From positions 1 through 64,000 of the forward strand of contig PGYE01000001.1 of assembly GCA_002839505.1 (NCBI GenBank): DNA of 64,000 nucleotides. The letters run 5' to 3'. Numbering within the stretch: position 1 is the first letter of the stretch; every line of letters begins with the position of its first letter. Source of the stretch: Candidatus Peregrinibacteria bacterium HGW-Peregrinibacteria-1. GTDB lineage: Bacteria; Patescibacteriota; Gracilibacteria; UBA1369; LOWO2-01-FULL-3. The translations under genes were made by a program, and so were the position numbers. Shown here one piece after another: positions 45,239-53,750 of this stretch. The notes beneath the pieces were generated by a model, which did not search any database, was not told the origin of the DNA, and saw only the letters and a program-made list of their open reading frames with translations.

Positions 45239-46974
45239 TCACCCTCCAACTTGCAAAACAAATTGGCTTCCTATTAATCGCAATTCTCCCGATCAGCTAC
45301 TTCATATTCAAAATTTTTGACTACATCACCGGCCGATCCGCCGTAAAAATGAGCAAAACCAATGTCATCTGCACCAACATCACCGGCAGCTTCACCGCAA
45401 AAGACCGCATCGTCAAAACCCTAAACTTCGAAACATTCACTATCGAACGCCCCGACAACAAAGACTTCCTCAAACTCGTCAACCTCACCAACAACGAAGA
45501 ACTCTTCATCAAAGAACAATCCCTAAAAAACACCCCCGAGCTGCAAAAAATCGCTATCCCAACCTACTTCTGCCGTTACCCAAAAACCCATGAACTCGAA
45601 AAAATAATCATCGAATTTCTTCAAAAAGCACAATTCAACAAAGATGAAATTGAAGACCAATATGAAATCCTGGAAAAAGTAACGCCTCAAAACGATTCTA
45701 AAATATCAACAGTCGTCCTTCAAGACCGCCGCACCAAAGAAATATTCGCCTTCAGTAAAGGAAACCCCAAAGAAATCCTCGCCCAATGTAATCGAGTTCT
45801 TGAGAACGAGAAGAACAAAAAACTAACAGCCTCAAAAAAAAGAACTCTCACCCAAAAATTCAAACGCCTCAACCAGAGCGGCCAAAAACTCATCGCCTAC
45901 TCCTTCCGCCCACTACCTCTCAAAAAACAGTCCAAATATACCTCCGCCTTCACCGAAAAAGACATGGTCTTCACCGGCACCATCGGCCTAATCGAACCAC
46001 TTTTGGAAATACCTGAAAACACCATCAATATAGCTCAAGCCCTCAATATCAAAACCTACGTCATCTCACACAAAAGAGAACGCGAAGCCGTCGGAATCAG
46101 TAAAACCATCGGCCTCATCAACCCCAAATACTACGAAGCCATCACCGGCCCCTACCTCCAAAAGCTCAATGATAAAAAACTGAAGAAAATGCTTCGCAAC
46201 AAAGAAAAGGACTATGTCTTCTGCGAACTCACCCCCGCCGACAAAATCACCGTCATCGACACCCTCAAACAAATGGGCAATAAAGTCACCACCGCCACCG
46301 ACGGAAAACACAGCTTCTCCAGCATCATCGGCACCATCCATCGTGGAAAAACCATCAAAGCTAAAAACAAGCTCCTCCTCAGTCATATCATCCCCATCAC
46401 TCTCGCCAAAATAATTCTTCTCGCTACCGCCATAATTTTCCTCGACACCACCAACATCTTCACCCCTGAAACCGTCACCACATTAATCACCATCAACCTC
46501 ATCACCCTCTTCCTAATCCGAATTCACACCAACACCAAAGACCTCCCCAAAAAAATATCCCCCGCCATCCTCAAAGGACTCCTCCTCGGTACTTTCATCG
46601 TCGCCACCACCTTTCTCCTTCTCACTTACCACGGCTGGACAATCAACGCCTCCACCACAACCCTCGAAAACACCCTAAACCAAAAAATCATCACCGGCAT
46701 CTTCATCACCCTAGCAATCTATCAACTTGCCAACACCATCGCCCTCACCAAATACGGCAAACTCACCAGAAAAGCCTCCCTACTGCAAAAGATCCTCACC
46801 TTCGGAATAATCGCCGCTCTCGCCATCACCATCATCGCCCGCCACAAAGACAACCTAGCAATCATGCAAGGAATCGAAATTCAACTCCTAATCTTCACCA
46901 TAATATCGGTCATCACAATCCAACAAATCGCCAAATTTCTCACCGGAATCAAACATGCCACCCCAACCAACTGA
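45235..46974 (+). CDS. Degenerate P-type ATPase-like membrane protein (pseudo-pump)
   Basis: A 579-residue protein resembling the C-terminal two thirds of a P2-type ATPase. One transmembrane segment (IGFLLIAILPISYFIF) leads to SKTNVICTNITGSFT, where ICSDKTGTLT is expected: the phosphorylated Asp is Asn48. The N domain keeps FSKGNPKEILAQC; the P domain has FTGTIGLIEPLLEIPENTI, but ITGD is ISHK (278-280) and TGDGVND is ATDGKHS, so Asp356 remains while the Asn and second Asp are His359 and Ser360. About six C-terminal membrane segments follow. M1-M2 and the TGES actuator domain are missing. The frame is long and intact, so it is probably a maintained pseudoenzyme, perhaps a partner of the nearby pump. 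Confidence 0.8.
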   Translation: MITLQLAKQIGFLLIAILPISYFIFKIFDYITGRSAVKMSKTNVICTNITGSFTAKDRIVKTLNFETFTIERPDNKDFLKLVNLTNNEELFIKEQSLKNTPELQKIAIPTYFCRYPKTHELEKIIIEFLQKAQFNKDEIEDQYEILEKVTPQNDSKISTVVLQDRRTKEIFAFSKGNPKEILAQCNRVLENEKNKKLTASKKRTLTQKFKRLNQSGQKLIAYSFRPLPLKKQSKYTSAFTEKDMVFTGTIGLIEPLLEIPENTINIAQALNIKTYVISHKREREAVGISKTIGLINPKYYEAITGPYLQKLNDKKLKKMLRNKEKDYVFCELTPADKITVIDTLKQMGNKVTTATDGKHSFSSIIGTIHRGKTIKAKNKLLLSHIIPITLAKIILLATAIIFLDTTNIFTPETVTTLITINLITLFLIRIHTNTKDLPKKISPAILKGLLLGTFIVATTFLLLTYHGWTINASTTTLENTLNQKIITGIFITLAIYQLANTIALTKYGKLTRKASLLQKILTFGIIAALAITIIARHKDNLAIMQGIEIQLLIFTIISVITIQQIAKFLTGIKHATPTN

Positions 46975-47209
46975 AAACTATTTAAGAATCAAGGTCGTCC
47001 CCCGAAGCCACAAAACCGAACTCATCGAAACAATCCACGACCACAACGGCACCACCCATAAAATACGACTGAAATCCGCCCCCGAAAAAGGCAAAGCCAA
47101 TCAAGAACTCATTAAATTCCTCTCCAAACTCCTCGACACCCCCACCGAAACCATCACCATCATCAGTGGAAAAAGCGACCGCACCAAACTAATTAAAATC
47201 AAGCAATGA
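46955..47209 (+). CDS. DUF167/YggU-family protein
   Basis: An 84-residue protein of the UPF0235 (YggU) family, with RIKVVPRSHKTELIE, KIRLKSAPEKGKANQELIKFLSKLL and ITIISGKSDRTKLIKI in the typical order. Function of the family is unknown. It overlaps the pseudo-ATPase gene by 20 bp and rsmA by 4 bp (ATGA), so it belongs to the same tightly packed operon. Confidence 0.88.
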   Translation: MPPQPTENYLRIKVVPRSHKTELIETIHDHNGTTHKIRLKSAPEKGKANQELIKFLSKLLDTPTETITIISGKSDRTKLIKIKQ

Positions 47210-48051
47210 CACAACCTCCCGCAAACCAAACAGACCTCGCAGATCTAACCGACATCAACCAAATCAAAGCCCTCCTCCAAAAACACAACCTCTGGGCCAA
47301 AAAAAGCCTCGGCCAAAATTTCCTTACAAACTCTTCCGTCATCGACACCATCATCCAAGCCTCACAAGTAACATCCGATGACATCGTCCTCGAAATCGGA
47401 CCGGGCCTCGGCGTACTCACCAAAGCCCTCGCCCAAAAAGCCCAACATGTCCACAGCATCGAAATAGACCAAGACATGCTCCCGATCCTCAACGAAACCC
47501 TTTCTCAAAGCGAAAATGTCACCATCATCCCCGGCAACTCCCTGAAAATAGATCTCACCAAAATCATCAGCCATCACCCCTACAAAGTAGTCGCCAACAT
47601 CCCCTACTACATCACCTCCCCCCTCCTAAACCTCTTTCTCCAAAACGAACACCAACCCGAGTCCATCACCTTCCTAGTCCAAAAAGAAGTCGCCGAAAAA
47701 ATTTGCCACAAAGAGCCCGACATGAGCGTACTCGCCCTCCAAGTCCACCTTTTCGGAACACCAAAACTAATTGCCACCGTCAAGAACAGCGACTTCCACC
47801 CAGCACCAAAAGTCGACTCCGCCATCCTCCACATCAACCTTCACCAACCCAATGACCCCTCATACCTCGACCCCGAAACCGCGCTCAAAATATTAAAAAC
47901 CGCCCAGCAAGCCTTCACCTCCGGACGCAAAAAACTATCCAACACCCTCCCCCACCTCAAAGACCAACTCCAACAACTCCACCTCGACACCCAGAGACCT
48001 CAACACCTCTCCATCAAAAACTGGCTCGACCTCATAAAAATCTCAACCTAA
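47206..48051 (+). CDS. rsmA: 16S rRNA dimethyladenosine transferase
   Basis: A 281-residue Rossmann-fold methyltransferase (KsgA) that dimethylates A1518 and A1519 of 16S rRNA. KKSLGQNFLTN, the AdoMet motif LEIGPGLGVLTKAL, the acidic EIDQDM and the catalytic NIPYYITSPLL are all present, then the C-terminal FTSGRKKLSNTL domain. Length is normal. It ends the plus-strand operon and converges on pyrF with 10 bp between the genes. Confidence 0.96.
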   Translation: MTQPPANQTDLADLTDINQIKALLQKHNLWAKKSLGQNFLTNSSVIDTIIQASQVTSDDIVLEIGPGLGVLTKALAQKAQHVHSIEIDQDMLPILNETLSQSENVTIIPGNSLKIDLTKIISHHPYKVVANIPYYITSPLLNLFLQNEHQPESITFLVQKEVAEKICHKEPDMSVLALQVHLFGTPKLIATVKNSDFHPAPKVDSAILHINLHQPNDPSYLDPETALKILKTAQQAFTSGRKKLSNTLPHLKDQLQQLHLDTQRPQHLSIKNWLDLIKIST

Positions 48052-48061
48052 GATCTCTCCC

Positions 48062-48997
48062 CTACTTCAAATCCTTAATCATCTCCTCCACAGCCCTGCG
48101 GGCCGCCTCATCATAAAGCTTCGCCCCCAAATCTTCATAGCGCTCATAAGCATGAATGATTCCTCGGCTATTATTCACAATCGCCCCTAAACCATCCGCA
48201 TTAAAAGAACTCTTCACATCCTGCGCCGTAGCACCTTGCGCCCCATACCCTGGAACCAAAAACACCGCCTCCGGCATCAACTTACGCAAAGCCGCCGCCT
48301 CATCCGGATAAGTTGCACCAACCACCGCTCCGACACTACTATATCCACTCTCTCCAACCATATCCGCCCCCCAACTATCCACATATCCCGCCACAATTTC
48401 CGCCACAGTCCTACCATCATCCATCTTCAAATCCTGAATATCTCCACTCGTCGCATTCGAAGTCTTCACCAAAATAAAAACCCCCTTTCCATGAAGCCCG
48501 GCCTTCTCGACAAAAGGCTTCACGCTATCCCATCCCATATACGGATTAATCGTAATCGCATCCGCATCAAACCCCGGCACCACAAACTCCTCCTCATCCC
48601 CCTCAAACATCACCGCCTCCCCCAAATAAGCATCCGCATAAGCCTCCGCCGTCGAACCAATATCCCCCCGCTTCACATCCGCAATCGTCAAAAGCCCTCT
48701 ACTCTTAGCATATTGAATACTCTCAGCATACGCCTTCATCCCAAAGCTCCCATAAATTTCATAAAACGCCGCCTGCAACTTAACCGCCGGCACCAAATCC
48801 GCCACCGCATCAATAATTCCCTTATTAAACTCCAAAAGCATCTCACCCGCCACCTCCAACGGATTCTTCTCCGAACTCCAACAACGATCCTTCAAAAACT
48901 CCGGAATCTTATCCAGCCTCGGATCCAACCCCACACACACAGCATTCCCCTTCAACCCCACCGCCTCAATCAACTTATCTGCAAAATTGTTTTTCAT
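48062..48997 (-). CDS. pyrF: Orotidine 5'-phosphate decarboxylase, long form
   Basis: A 311-residue OMP decarboxylase, final step to UMP. The catalytic segment is LLTIADVKRGDIGSTAEAYADAYLG (Asp-Lys-Asp/Gly pattern). VGLDPRLDKIPEFL at the start and FLVPGYGAQGATAQDV, VNNSRGIIHAY near the end identify the longer type 2 (PyrF_sub2) form, not the 230-residue enterobacterial type. Val/Gly/Asp-rich composition reflects the G+T-rich strand. It is the last gene of a minus-strand pyr run. Confidence 0.96.
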   Translation of the reverse strand: MKNNFADKLIEAVGLKGNAVCVGLDPRLDKIPEFLKDRCWSSEKNPLEVAGEMLLEFNKGIIDAVADLVPAVKLQAAFYEIYGSFGMKAYAESIQYAKSRGLLTIADVKRGDIGSTAEAYADAYLGEAVMFEGDEEEFVVPGFDADAITINPYMGWDSVKPFVEKAGLHGKGVFILVKTSNATSGDIQDLKMDDGRTVAEIVAGYVDSWGADMVGESGYSSVGAVVGATYPDEAAALRKLMPEAVFLVPGYGAQGATAQDVKSSFNADGLGAIVNNSRGIIHAYERYEDLGAKLYDEAARRAVEEMIKDLK

Positions 48998-49064
48998 AAA
49001 AATTATATTAACTTAAACAAAAGCTAACATAAATACACCGCTTAAGAAAACGCAAATAAAACAA

Positions 49065-49703
49065 TCACAAACTATCCGCCCAAGTCCTCGGACTTTCCCT
49101 AAACTTCAACACCGCCTCCCGATCAGCACTCGTAATATCACCACGCTCCAAAGCACCATCAATCAAATCATCAAAACCCACCAAGTGATCAAACTTCACG
49201 CCGGCCTCGGAGAAACGCTCCGCCGTACCATCAAGCCCCCAGCTCACAATTGCCACTACATCATCAACCACCGCCTTCACCTCCCCTCTCAGCGCCTCCA
49301 ACGCCTTCAAACTCGAACCACCGGTAGAGACCAGGTCCTCCACCAATAACACCCTGCTACCCTCCTCCACAAATCCCTCCACTTGCCGACCGGCGCCGTG
49401 CAACTTCTTCTCCGGTCTAACATAAACCATCGGCGCCCCCACCTCATACGCCAAAAACGCCGCCCACGGAATCCCCGCCGTCGCCGTCCCCGCAATCACA
49501 TCAAACTCCAAATTCTTCCTCGCAATCAAATCCTTAAAACCCTCCACAATCAACTTTCGCTCCTCCACAAACCCAATCATCTTCCGATTATCACAATACA
49601 CCGGCGACTTAATACCACTCGCCCAAGTAAAAAGTGGATCCACCTGCACCTTCACCGCCCCTCTCTCCAACAAACCGCTCGCAACCATTTTCGCATAATT
49701 CAT
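49065..49703 (-). CDS. pyrE: Orotate phosphoribosyltransferase
   Basis: A 212-residue enzyme that joins orotate to PRPP to give OMP. The PRPP loop is VLLVEDLVSTGGSSLKALEAL; FTWASGIKSPVYCDNRKMIGF marks the orotate site; IAGTATAGIPWAAFLA and VYVRPEKKLHGAGRQVEG carry the phosphate-binding Lys residues. Length is normal. A 67-bp gap separates it from pyrF downstream. Confidence 0.96.
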   Translation of the reverse strand: MNYAKMVASGLLERGAVKVQVDPLFTWASGIKSPVYCDNRKMIGFVEERKLIVEGFKDLIARKNLEFDVIAGTATAGIPWAAFLAYEVGAPMVYVRPEKKLHGAGRQVEGFVEEGSRVLLVEDLVSTGGSSLKALEALRGEVKAVVDDVVAIVSWGLDGTAERFSEAGVKFDHLVGFDDLIDGALERGDITSADREAVLKFRESPRTWADSL

Positions 49704-49753
49704 AACTAAGATTTTATTAACATTTATTTAGATCATTTTCACAAAACAGCTAT

Positions 49754-50812
49754 TTAAACTGCCTCATTCCACTGCAACGCCAACATCGGATTCCACATCG
49801 CCCCCGTACCCGTCATCGCCACCGTCGCTCCCGCCTCCAACAAATCATCAAAATCCTCCGGCCGCACCACTCCACCTACTCCAAAAATCTCATAATCATA
49901 CTTCATCGTCCTCTTCAGCTCCGCCAAACGCCCCACCGTCTCCAAAGCATAAGGCTTTAAAGCCGCACCACAAAGCCCACTCCCCAATCTTCCCTCACCG
50001 GGCAACGCCTGACTTCCATCCCCATTTCTCACCAACATCGTAATCGTATTAATCGCTGAAATTCCGTCCACAAAAGGCGCCACTGCCGCCGCCACCGCAT
50101 CCAAATCCGCCAAATCCTTATAATAACCCACCTTAATCACCACCGGCGTCGCACCCAACTCCTTTTTCACCGCCGCCACAATCTCCGCCGAAAAATCCGG
50201 ATCCGTATAAATGCTACCCTCACCTCCAGCCTTCACATTCGGACAAGAAAAATTCAGCTCTACCACCTTCGCCCCTGCATCCTTCGCCAACGCCGCCGTA
50301 TAAACAAAATCCTCCTTCATATCACGCCCACTCTCCCCTGGTGTCGAAGTCACCGACATCATCAAAAGCTGCCCATCTCCCATATAACTCTGCGCCAAAT
50401 CAAAATCTTTCTGCCAATCCTCAGCCCCCAAAGAATTCATCCCAAAAGAATTCGTAATCGTAATCTTACTCAAATCACTCGGCTCCTTCCCAACCACAAT
50501 ATCGCTCCCCAGCCGATCCTTCGTAATCCCCGCCCCCGGATCCACAAAAACAATATTCGGATTCGGATGCGCCTTCCTCGCCACCGACCGCACCGTCTTA
50601 TAAACCAAAACATCAAACCCCAAATCCGCATACAACTTAATAAAATCAGAATTAAAAAGCGGCCCCGCCGGCACACCCAACGGAGAATTCAACTCAAAAT
50701 CCCAAAGCCTCGCCCTCTTACGAAAACTACTACGAATCGGAATATCCCCCTCAAACAACGGCCCATTCTCCATATTCCACTCCGTCGATTTCGTCACATC
50801 ATAAGTTGGCAT
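49754..50812 (-). CDS. pyrD: Dihydroorotate dehydrogenase, class 1-like
   Basis: A 352-residue FMN enzyme oxidising dihydroorotate to orotate. LNSPLGVPAGPLFNSDFIKLYADLGFDVLVYKTVRS binds FMN, NSFGMNSLG and LNFSCPNVKAGGEG surround the active site; the base is the Cys of SCPN, as in class 1 enzymes (class 2 has Ser). VVIKVGYY supplies the FMN-binding Lys and FGVGGVVRPEDFDDLLEAGATVAMTGTGAMWNP ends the barrel. No pyrK (class 1B electron-transfer subunit) gene is seen in the window, so the electron acceptor is undetermined. Confidence 0.92.
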   Translation of the reverse strand: MPTYDVTKSTEWNMENGPLFEGDIPIRSSFRKRARLWDFELNSPLGVPAGPLFNSDFIKLYADLGFDVLVYKTVRSVARKAHPNPNIVFVDPGAGITKDRLGSDIVVGKEPSDLSKITITNSFGMNSLGAEDWQKDFDLAQSYMGDGQLLMMSVTSTPGESGRDMKEDFVYTAALAKDAGAKVVELNFSCPNVKAGGEGSIYTDPDFSAEIVAAVKKELGATPVVIKVGYYKDLADLDAVAAAVAPFVDGISAINTITMLVRNGDGSQALPGEGRLGSGLCGAALKPYALETVGRLAELKRTMKYDYEIFGVGGVVRPEDFDDLLEAGATVAMTGTGAMWNPMLALQWNEAV

Positions 50813-50847
50813 AATATTTCTGGTTAAAATTTGTTTTTCAATGATTT

Positions 50848-50971
50848 GAAAATGTTTCTGGGGTATCAGATGCGAGGCGAAGGATTAAAAGCAAAGTGAG
50901 GCGTACAACCTTAGTACGTAGAGCTGGTTTTAATCCTTCAACAAAGTAGATGATACTTCAGAAACATTTTC
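50848..50971. repeat. Long palindromic element overlapping the end of pyrC
   Basis: Nested complementary arms: GAAAATGTTTCTG (50848-50860) with CAGAAACATTTTC (50959-50971), GAAGGATTAAAA (50879-50890) with TTTTAATCCTTC (50928-50939), and CGTAC (50902-50906) with GTACG (50914-50918). The right side encodes the last 14 residues of pyrC and its stop. Internal-loop sequences (TGAGSCGTAC, AGTAGATG) recur in the element at 62929-63054, suggesting one repeat family. Confidence 0.78.
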
Positions 50972-52234
50972 TCCTGCCACAAAAGTCATCACCGGCCAGC
51001 CTTTTAAAACAACCCCCTCATAAGGCGACCACCCACACTTACTCACAACATTTTCCCTCTCCACCTTCCGCTCCAACTCCATATCCACCACCACCAAATC
51101 CGCATCAAACCCCGCTCGCAAACTACCCTTCTTCTCAAAACCAAAAATCTTAGCTGGATGTTCACAACACATCCGCACCACCTCTGAAATATCAAGACCA
51201 TCATCGTTTACCATATTCAAAAGCAACGGCAACATCATCTCCACCCCCGGCACCCCCGAAGGACAACCCGGAAAAGGCAAAGACTTCTCCTCCAAGGTAT
51301 GCGGCGCATGATCCGTAGCAATAATATCAACCATCTCCGCCTTCACACACTTCCACAAATCAAAGACCGACTCCCGATCCCGCATCGGCGGATTCATCTT
51401 CACCAAACTCCCCAAATGCTCATAATCATCAGTCGACAAAAACAAATGATGCGGCGCCACCTCACAAGTCACCCCAAACTTTCGATATTTATTAATCAAA
51501 TCAATCTCCGCCGCGGTCGAAACATGACAAATATGTACCCCACGGTGATACTTCTCCACCAACTCCATCACCCGACGCACCATCTTCAAAGCACAATTCG
51601 CACTCCTGATCTCAGAATGCATCCACACCTCCAAATCCTCATTATACTTCTCCCGATACTCACGCTCCTTCACCGCCATACACTCCTCATCCTCACAATG
51701 AAAAAGCAAAAGCTTATCCTTATCAATCTCCACAAAAGCCCGCTCCAAATACTCATCACTAATCCCCATATTCCCTGTCGAATGCGCACAATAAATCTTC
51801 ACCCCTCTCGCACCCTTCACCGCATTAATCTCCGCTACATTCTCCCCGTTGTAACCCATATACAAACCATAATTAACCACCGAACGATCCCCTATCAATC
51901 GCTCCTTATTCTCAAAATCCTCCTTCGTAATCACGGGCGGATTATTATTAGGCATATCGATCACAGTCGTCACTCCGCCCGTCGCCGCCGCCCTCGAACC
52001 CGTCGCCCAATCCTCCTTATGCCCATGCCCCGGCTCCCTAAAATGCACATGCACATCAATCAACCCCGGCAAAATCAGCTTTCCCCGACAATCCACCACC
52101 TCACCGCCAAACTCATCTCCCTTATACCCTCCATTAAGCACCTCCGAAATCTTCCCATCCACCACTATCAAATCCCCATAACTAACCTTCCCATCCACAT
52201 ACATCTCCCCTCCCTTAAACAACTTCCTTGTCAT
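50930..52234 (-). CDS. pyrC: Dihydroorotase, class I
   Basis: A 434-residue amidohydrolase closing carbamoyl-aspartate to dihydroorotate. The first metal site is DVHVHFREPGHGHKEDW (HxH); MPNNNPP, HICHVSTAAEI, CEVAPHHLFLS and IIATDHAPHTLEEK give the remaining His/Asp ligands. A carbamylatable Lys is likely in the GVKIYCAHS strand. Length and motifs fit class I (B. subtilis/human-like). The C-terminal 14 residues lie in the palindromic element, which may have replaced the original end. Confidence 0.95.
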   Translation of the reverse strand: MTRKLFKGGEMYVDGKVSYGDLIVVDGKISEVLNGGYKGDEFGGEVVDCRGKLILPGLIDVHVHFREPGHGHKEDWATGSRAAATGGVTTVIDMPNNNPPVITKEDFENKERLIGDRSVVNYGLYMGYNGENVAEINAVKGARGVKIYCAHSTGNMGISDEYLERAFVEIDKDKLLLFHCEDEECMAVKEREYREKYNEDLEVWMHSEIRSANCALKMVRRVMELVEKYHRGVHICHVSTAAEIDLINKYRKFGVTCEVAPHHLFLSTDDYEHLGSLVKMNPPMRDRESVFDLWKCVKAEMVDIIATDHAPHTLEEKSLPFPGCPSGVPGVEMMLPLLLNMVNDDGLDISEVVRMCCEHPAKIFGFEKKGSLRAGFDADLVVVDMELERKVERENVVSKCGWSPYEGVVLKGWPVMTFVAGENVSEVSSTLLKD

Positions 52235-52285
52235 ATGAATAAAGTTAACAAAATTTTAAAAAATCACACCAACACCTCACCACCA

Positions 52286-53209
52286 TCACCCCAAAACCCT
52301 CGCCAAAAGCGCCATCCTAATAGCCACCCCATTACTCACCTGCTCAAAATAACGACACCTCGGATCCTCGTCTATCTCAGGACTTATCTCATCGACGCGC
52401 GGTAAAGGATGCAACACTATAGCGCCCGTCCTCGCGCGCCCCATCTCCCCCTTCCCAAGCACATACACCCCCGCATACTTCGCATACTCCTCCTTGCTCT
52501 CAAACCGCTCCTCCTGCACCCGCGTCATCCCAATCACATCCATCTCCCCAATCGCCTCACCAAAATCCTCCGTCTCCCGCACCTCATGCCCCGACTCCCT
52601 CAGCTCCTCCACAATCCCCCTCGGCATCGCCAGCGCCTCCGGCGCCACAAACACAAAACTACAATCAAAATGCTTCAACAAATCACACTGCGAATGCGGC
52701 ACCCGCCCATTCTTCAAATCTCCCACCATCCCAATCACCACCCCATCAAGACTCTTTCGCTCCTTCCAAATCGTATAAAGATCCAGTAACGCCTGCGACG
52801 GATGCTCCGCCGGCCCATCACCACCATTAATCACCGGCACCCTACTCCCCCGCGCCAACTCCGCCACCGAACCCACCTCCGGATGCCTCATCACAATCAC
52901 ATCTGCAAACCTCGACACCACCTTCCCCGTATCAAAAAGCGTCTCCTTCTTCTGCACCGACGAAGTCGTCGCCATACTATAATTACTAATCACACTCCCC
53001 CCCAGCCTCAGCATCGCCGTCTCAAAACTAAACCTCGTCCGCGTCGACGGCTCAAAAAAAAGAGACGCCAATATGCGTCCCTTCAATAAATCATTTCCAC
53101 CACCTGCGAGCACCCTCTCCATCTCCAAAGCTTCCTCAAAAAGCAAAATCAACGAAGCCCTATCAAATTGCCTCGTCGTCAATATGTGCTTTTCATAATT
53201 TTGCATCAC
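52286..53209 (-). CDS. pyrB: Aspartate carbamoyltransferase catalytic subunit
   Basis: A 307-residue ATCase catalytic chain (carbamoyl phosphate + aspartate). FFEPSTRTRFSFETAMLRLGG is the carbamoyl-phosphate site, HPEVGS and GDGPAEHPSQALLDLYTI follow, and ILHPLPRVDEI closes the aspartate site. No pyrI regulatory subunit is adjacent. The first codon in frame is GTG (53209) immediately before an ATG (53206); the ATG is the likelier start. The promoter puts the transcript start within about three bases of it. Confidence 0.96.
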   Translation of the reverse strand: MMQNYEKHILTTRQFDRASLILLFEEALEMERVLAGGGNDLLKGRILASLFFEPSTRTRFSFETAMLRLGGSVISNYSMATTSSVQKKETLFDTGKVVSRFADVIVMRHPEVGSVAELARGSRVPVINGGDGPAEHPSQALLDLYTIWKERKSLDGVVIGMVGDLKNGRVPHSQCDLLKHFDCSFVFVAPEALAMPRGIVEELRESGHEVRETEDFGEAIGEMDVIGMTRVQEERFESKEEYAKYAGVYVLGKGEMGRARTGAIVLHPLPRVDEISPEIDEDPRCRYFEQVSNGVAIRMALLARVLG

Positions 53210-53214
53210 TGGTA

Positions 53215-53242
53215 ATAATATTACGAACCGCTAAAAAGTCAA
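53215..53242 (-). promoter_or_regulatory. pyrB promoter (near-leaderless transcript)
   Basis: On the minus strand TTGACT (53242-53237), 16-bp spacer, TATTAT (53220-53215). The expected start is about 53209-53207, so the mRNA would have 0-3 nt before the ATG at 53206. It probably drives the whole pyrBCDEF run. Confidence 0.7.
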
Positions 53243-53246
53243 ACAT

Positions 53247-53750
53247 ATGAACTTAATGAATTTAACCAACTCCCCCCTCACCAATTACATTATCAACTGC
53301 ATCTCCTTAGCAATTCAAACCATTTTTATTTTCTACATAGTACTCCGCTATTTCGGCCTTAGTTTCTGGCCGGAAAACATCGTCATCTACTCATTCATCT
53401 TCTTCTTCATCCTCATCGAATTTATCGTCATCACTCGCAGCTACTACAAATCAAAAGACAACCCCCAAAAAGAAGCCACAACGAAAATGATCAACCCCCT
53501 CGACTTCGCCTTCAGCCCCTTCCGTGGGCGAGAATTCTTCGAATCACTCGTCACCGACGAACCCTCAGCCCGAAAAGAAATTCTCGAAACTTTTTACGAA
53601 ATCGACAAATTCAAAAAACGAACCGTCATCGACGACACCACCATGGACATTGAAGCCACTGATCAAATGGGCGCCCCACACATCTACCGCCTCAAATACG
53701 AAATTCAAGATAAAACACTACGAATCACATCGTTTAATAAATACAAATAA
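53247..53750 (+). CDS. Small membrane protein, unknown function
   Basis: A 167-residue protein with two transmembrane segments near the N terminus (CISLAIQTIFIFYIVLRYF and IVIYSFIFFFILIEFIVI) and a cytosolic C-terminal domain of about 100 residues that includes RKEILETFYEIDKFKKRTVIDD and a beta-strand-rich end. I recognise no family. It is divergent from pyrB and its stop abuts the carA ATG (TAA|ATG), so it is likely cotranscribed with carA. No pyrimidine-related motif is visible. Confidence 0.75.
   Translation: MNLMNLTNSPLTNYIINCISLAIQTIFIFYIVLRYFGLSFWPENIVIYSFIFFFILIEFIVITRSYYKSKDNPQKEATTKMINPLDFAFSPFRGREFFESLVTDEPSARKEILETFYEIDKFKKRTVIDDTTMDIEATDQMGAPHIYRLKYEIQDKTLRITSFNKYK

Noticed and set aside
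51299-52405. 368-codon plus-strand frame opposite pyrC and pyrB, and similar long frames opposite pyrF, pyrE and pyrD
   Set aside because: Rich in His, Arg, Ile and Pro as expected of antisense to G+T-rich genes; the minus-strand products are clear enzymes.
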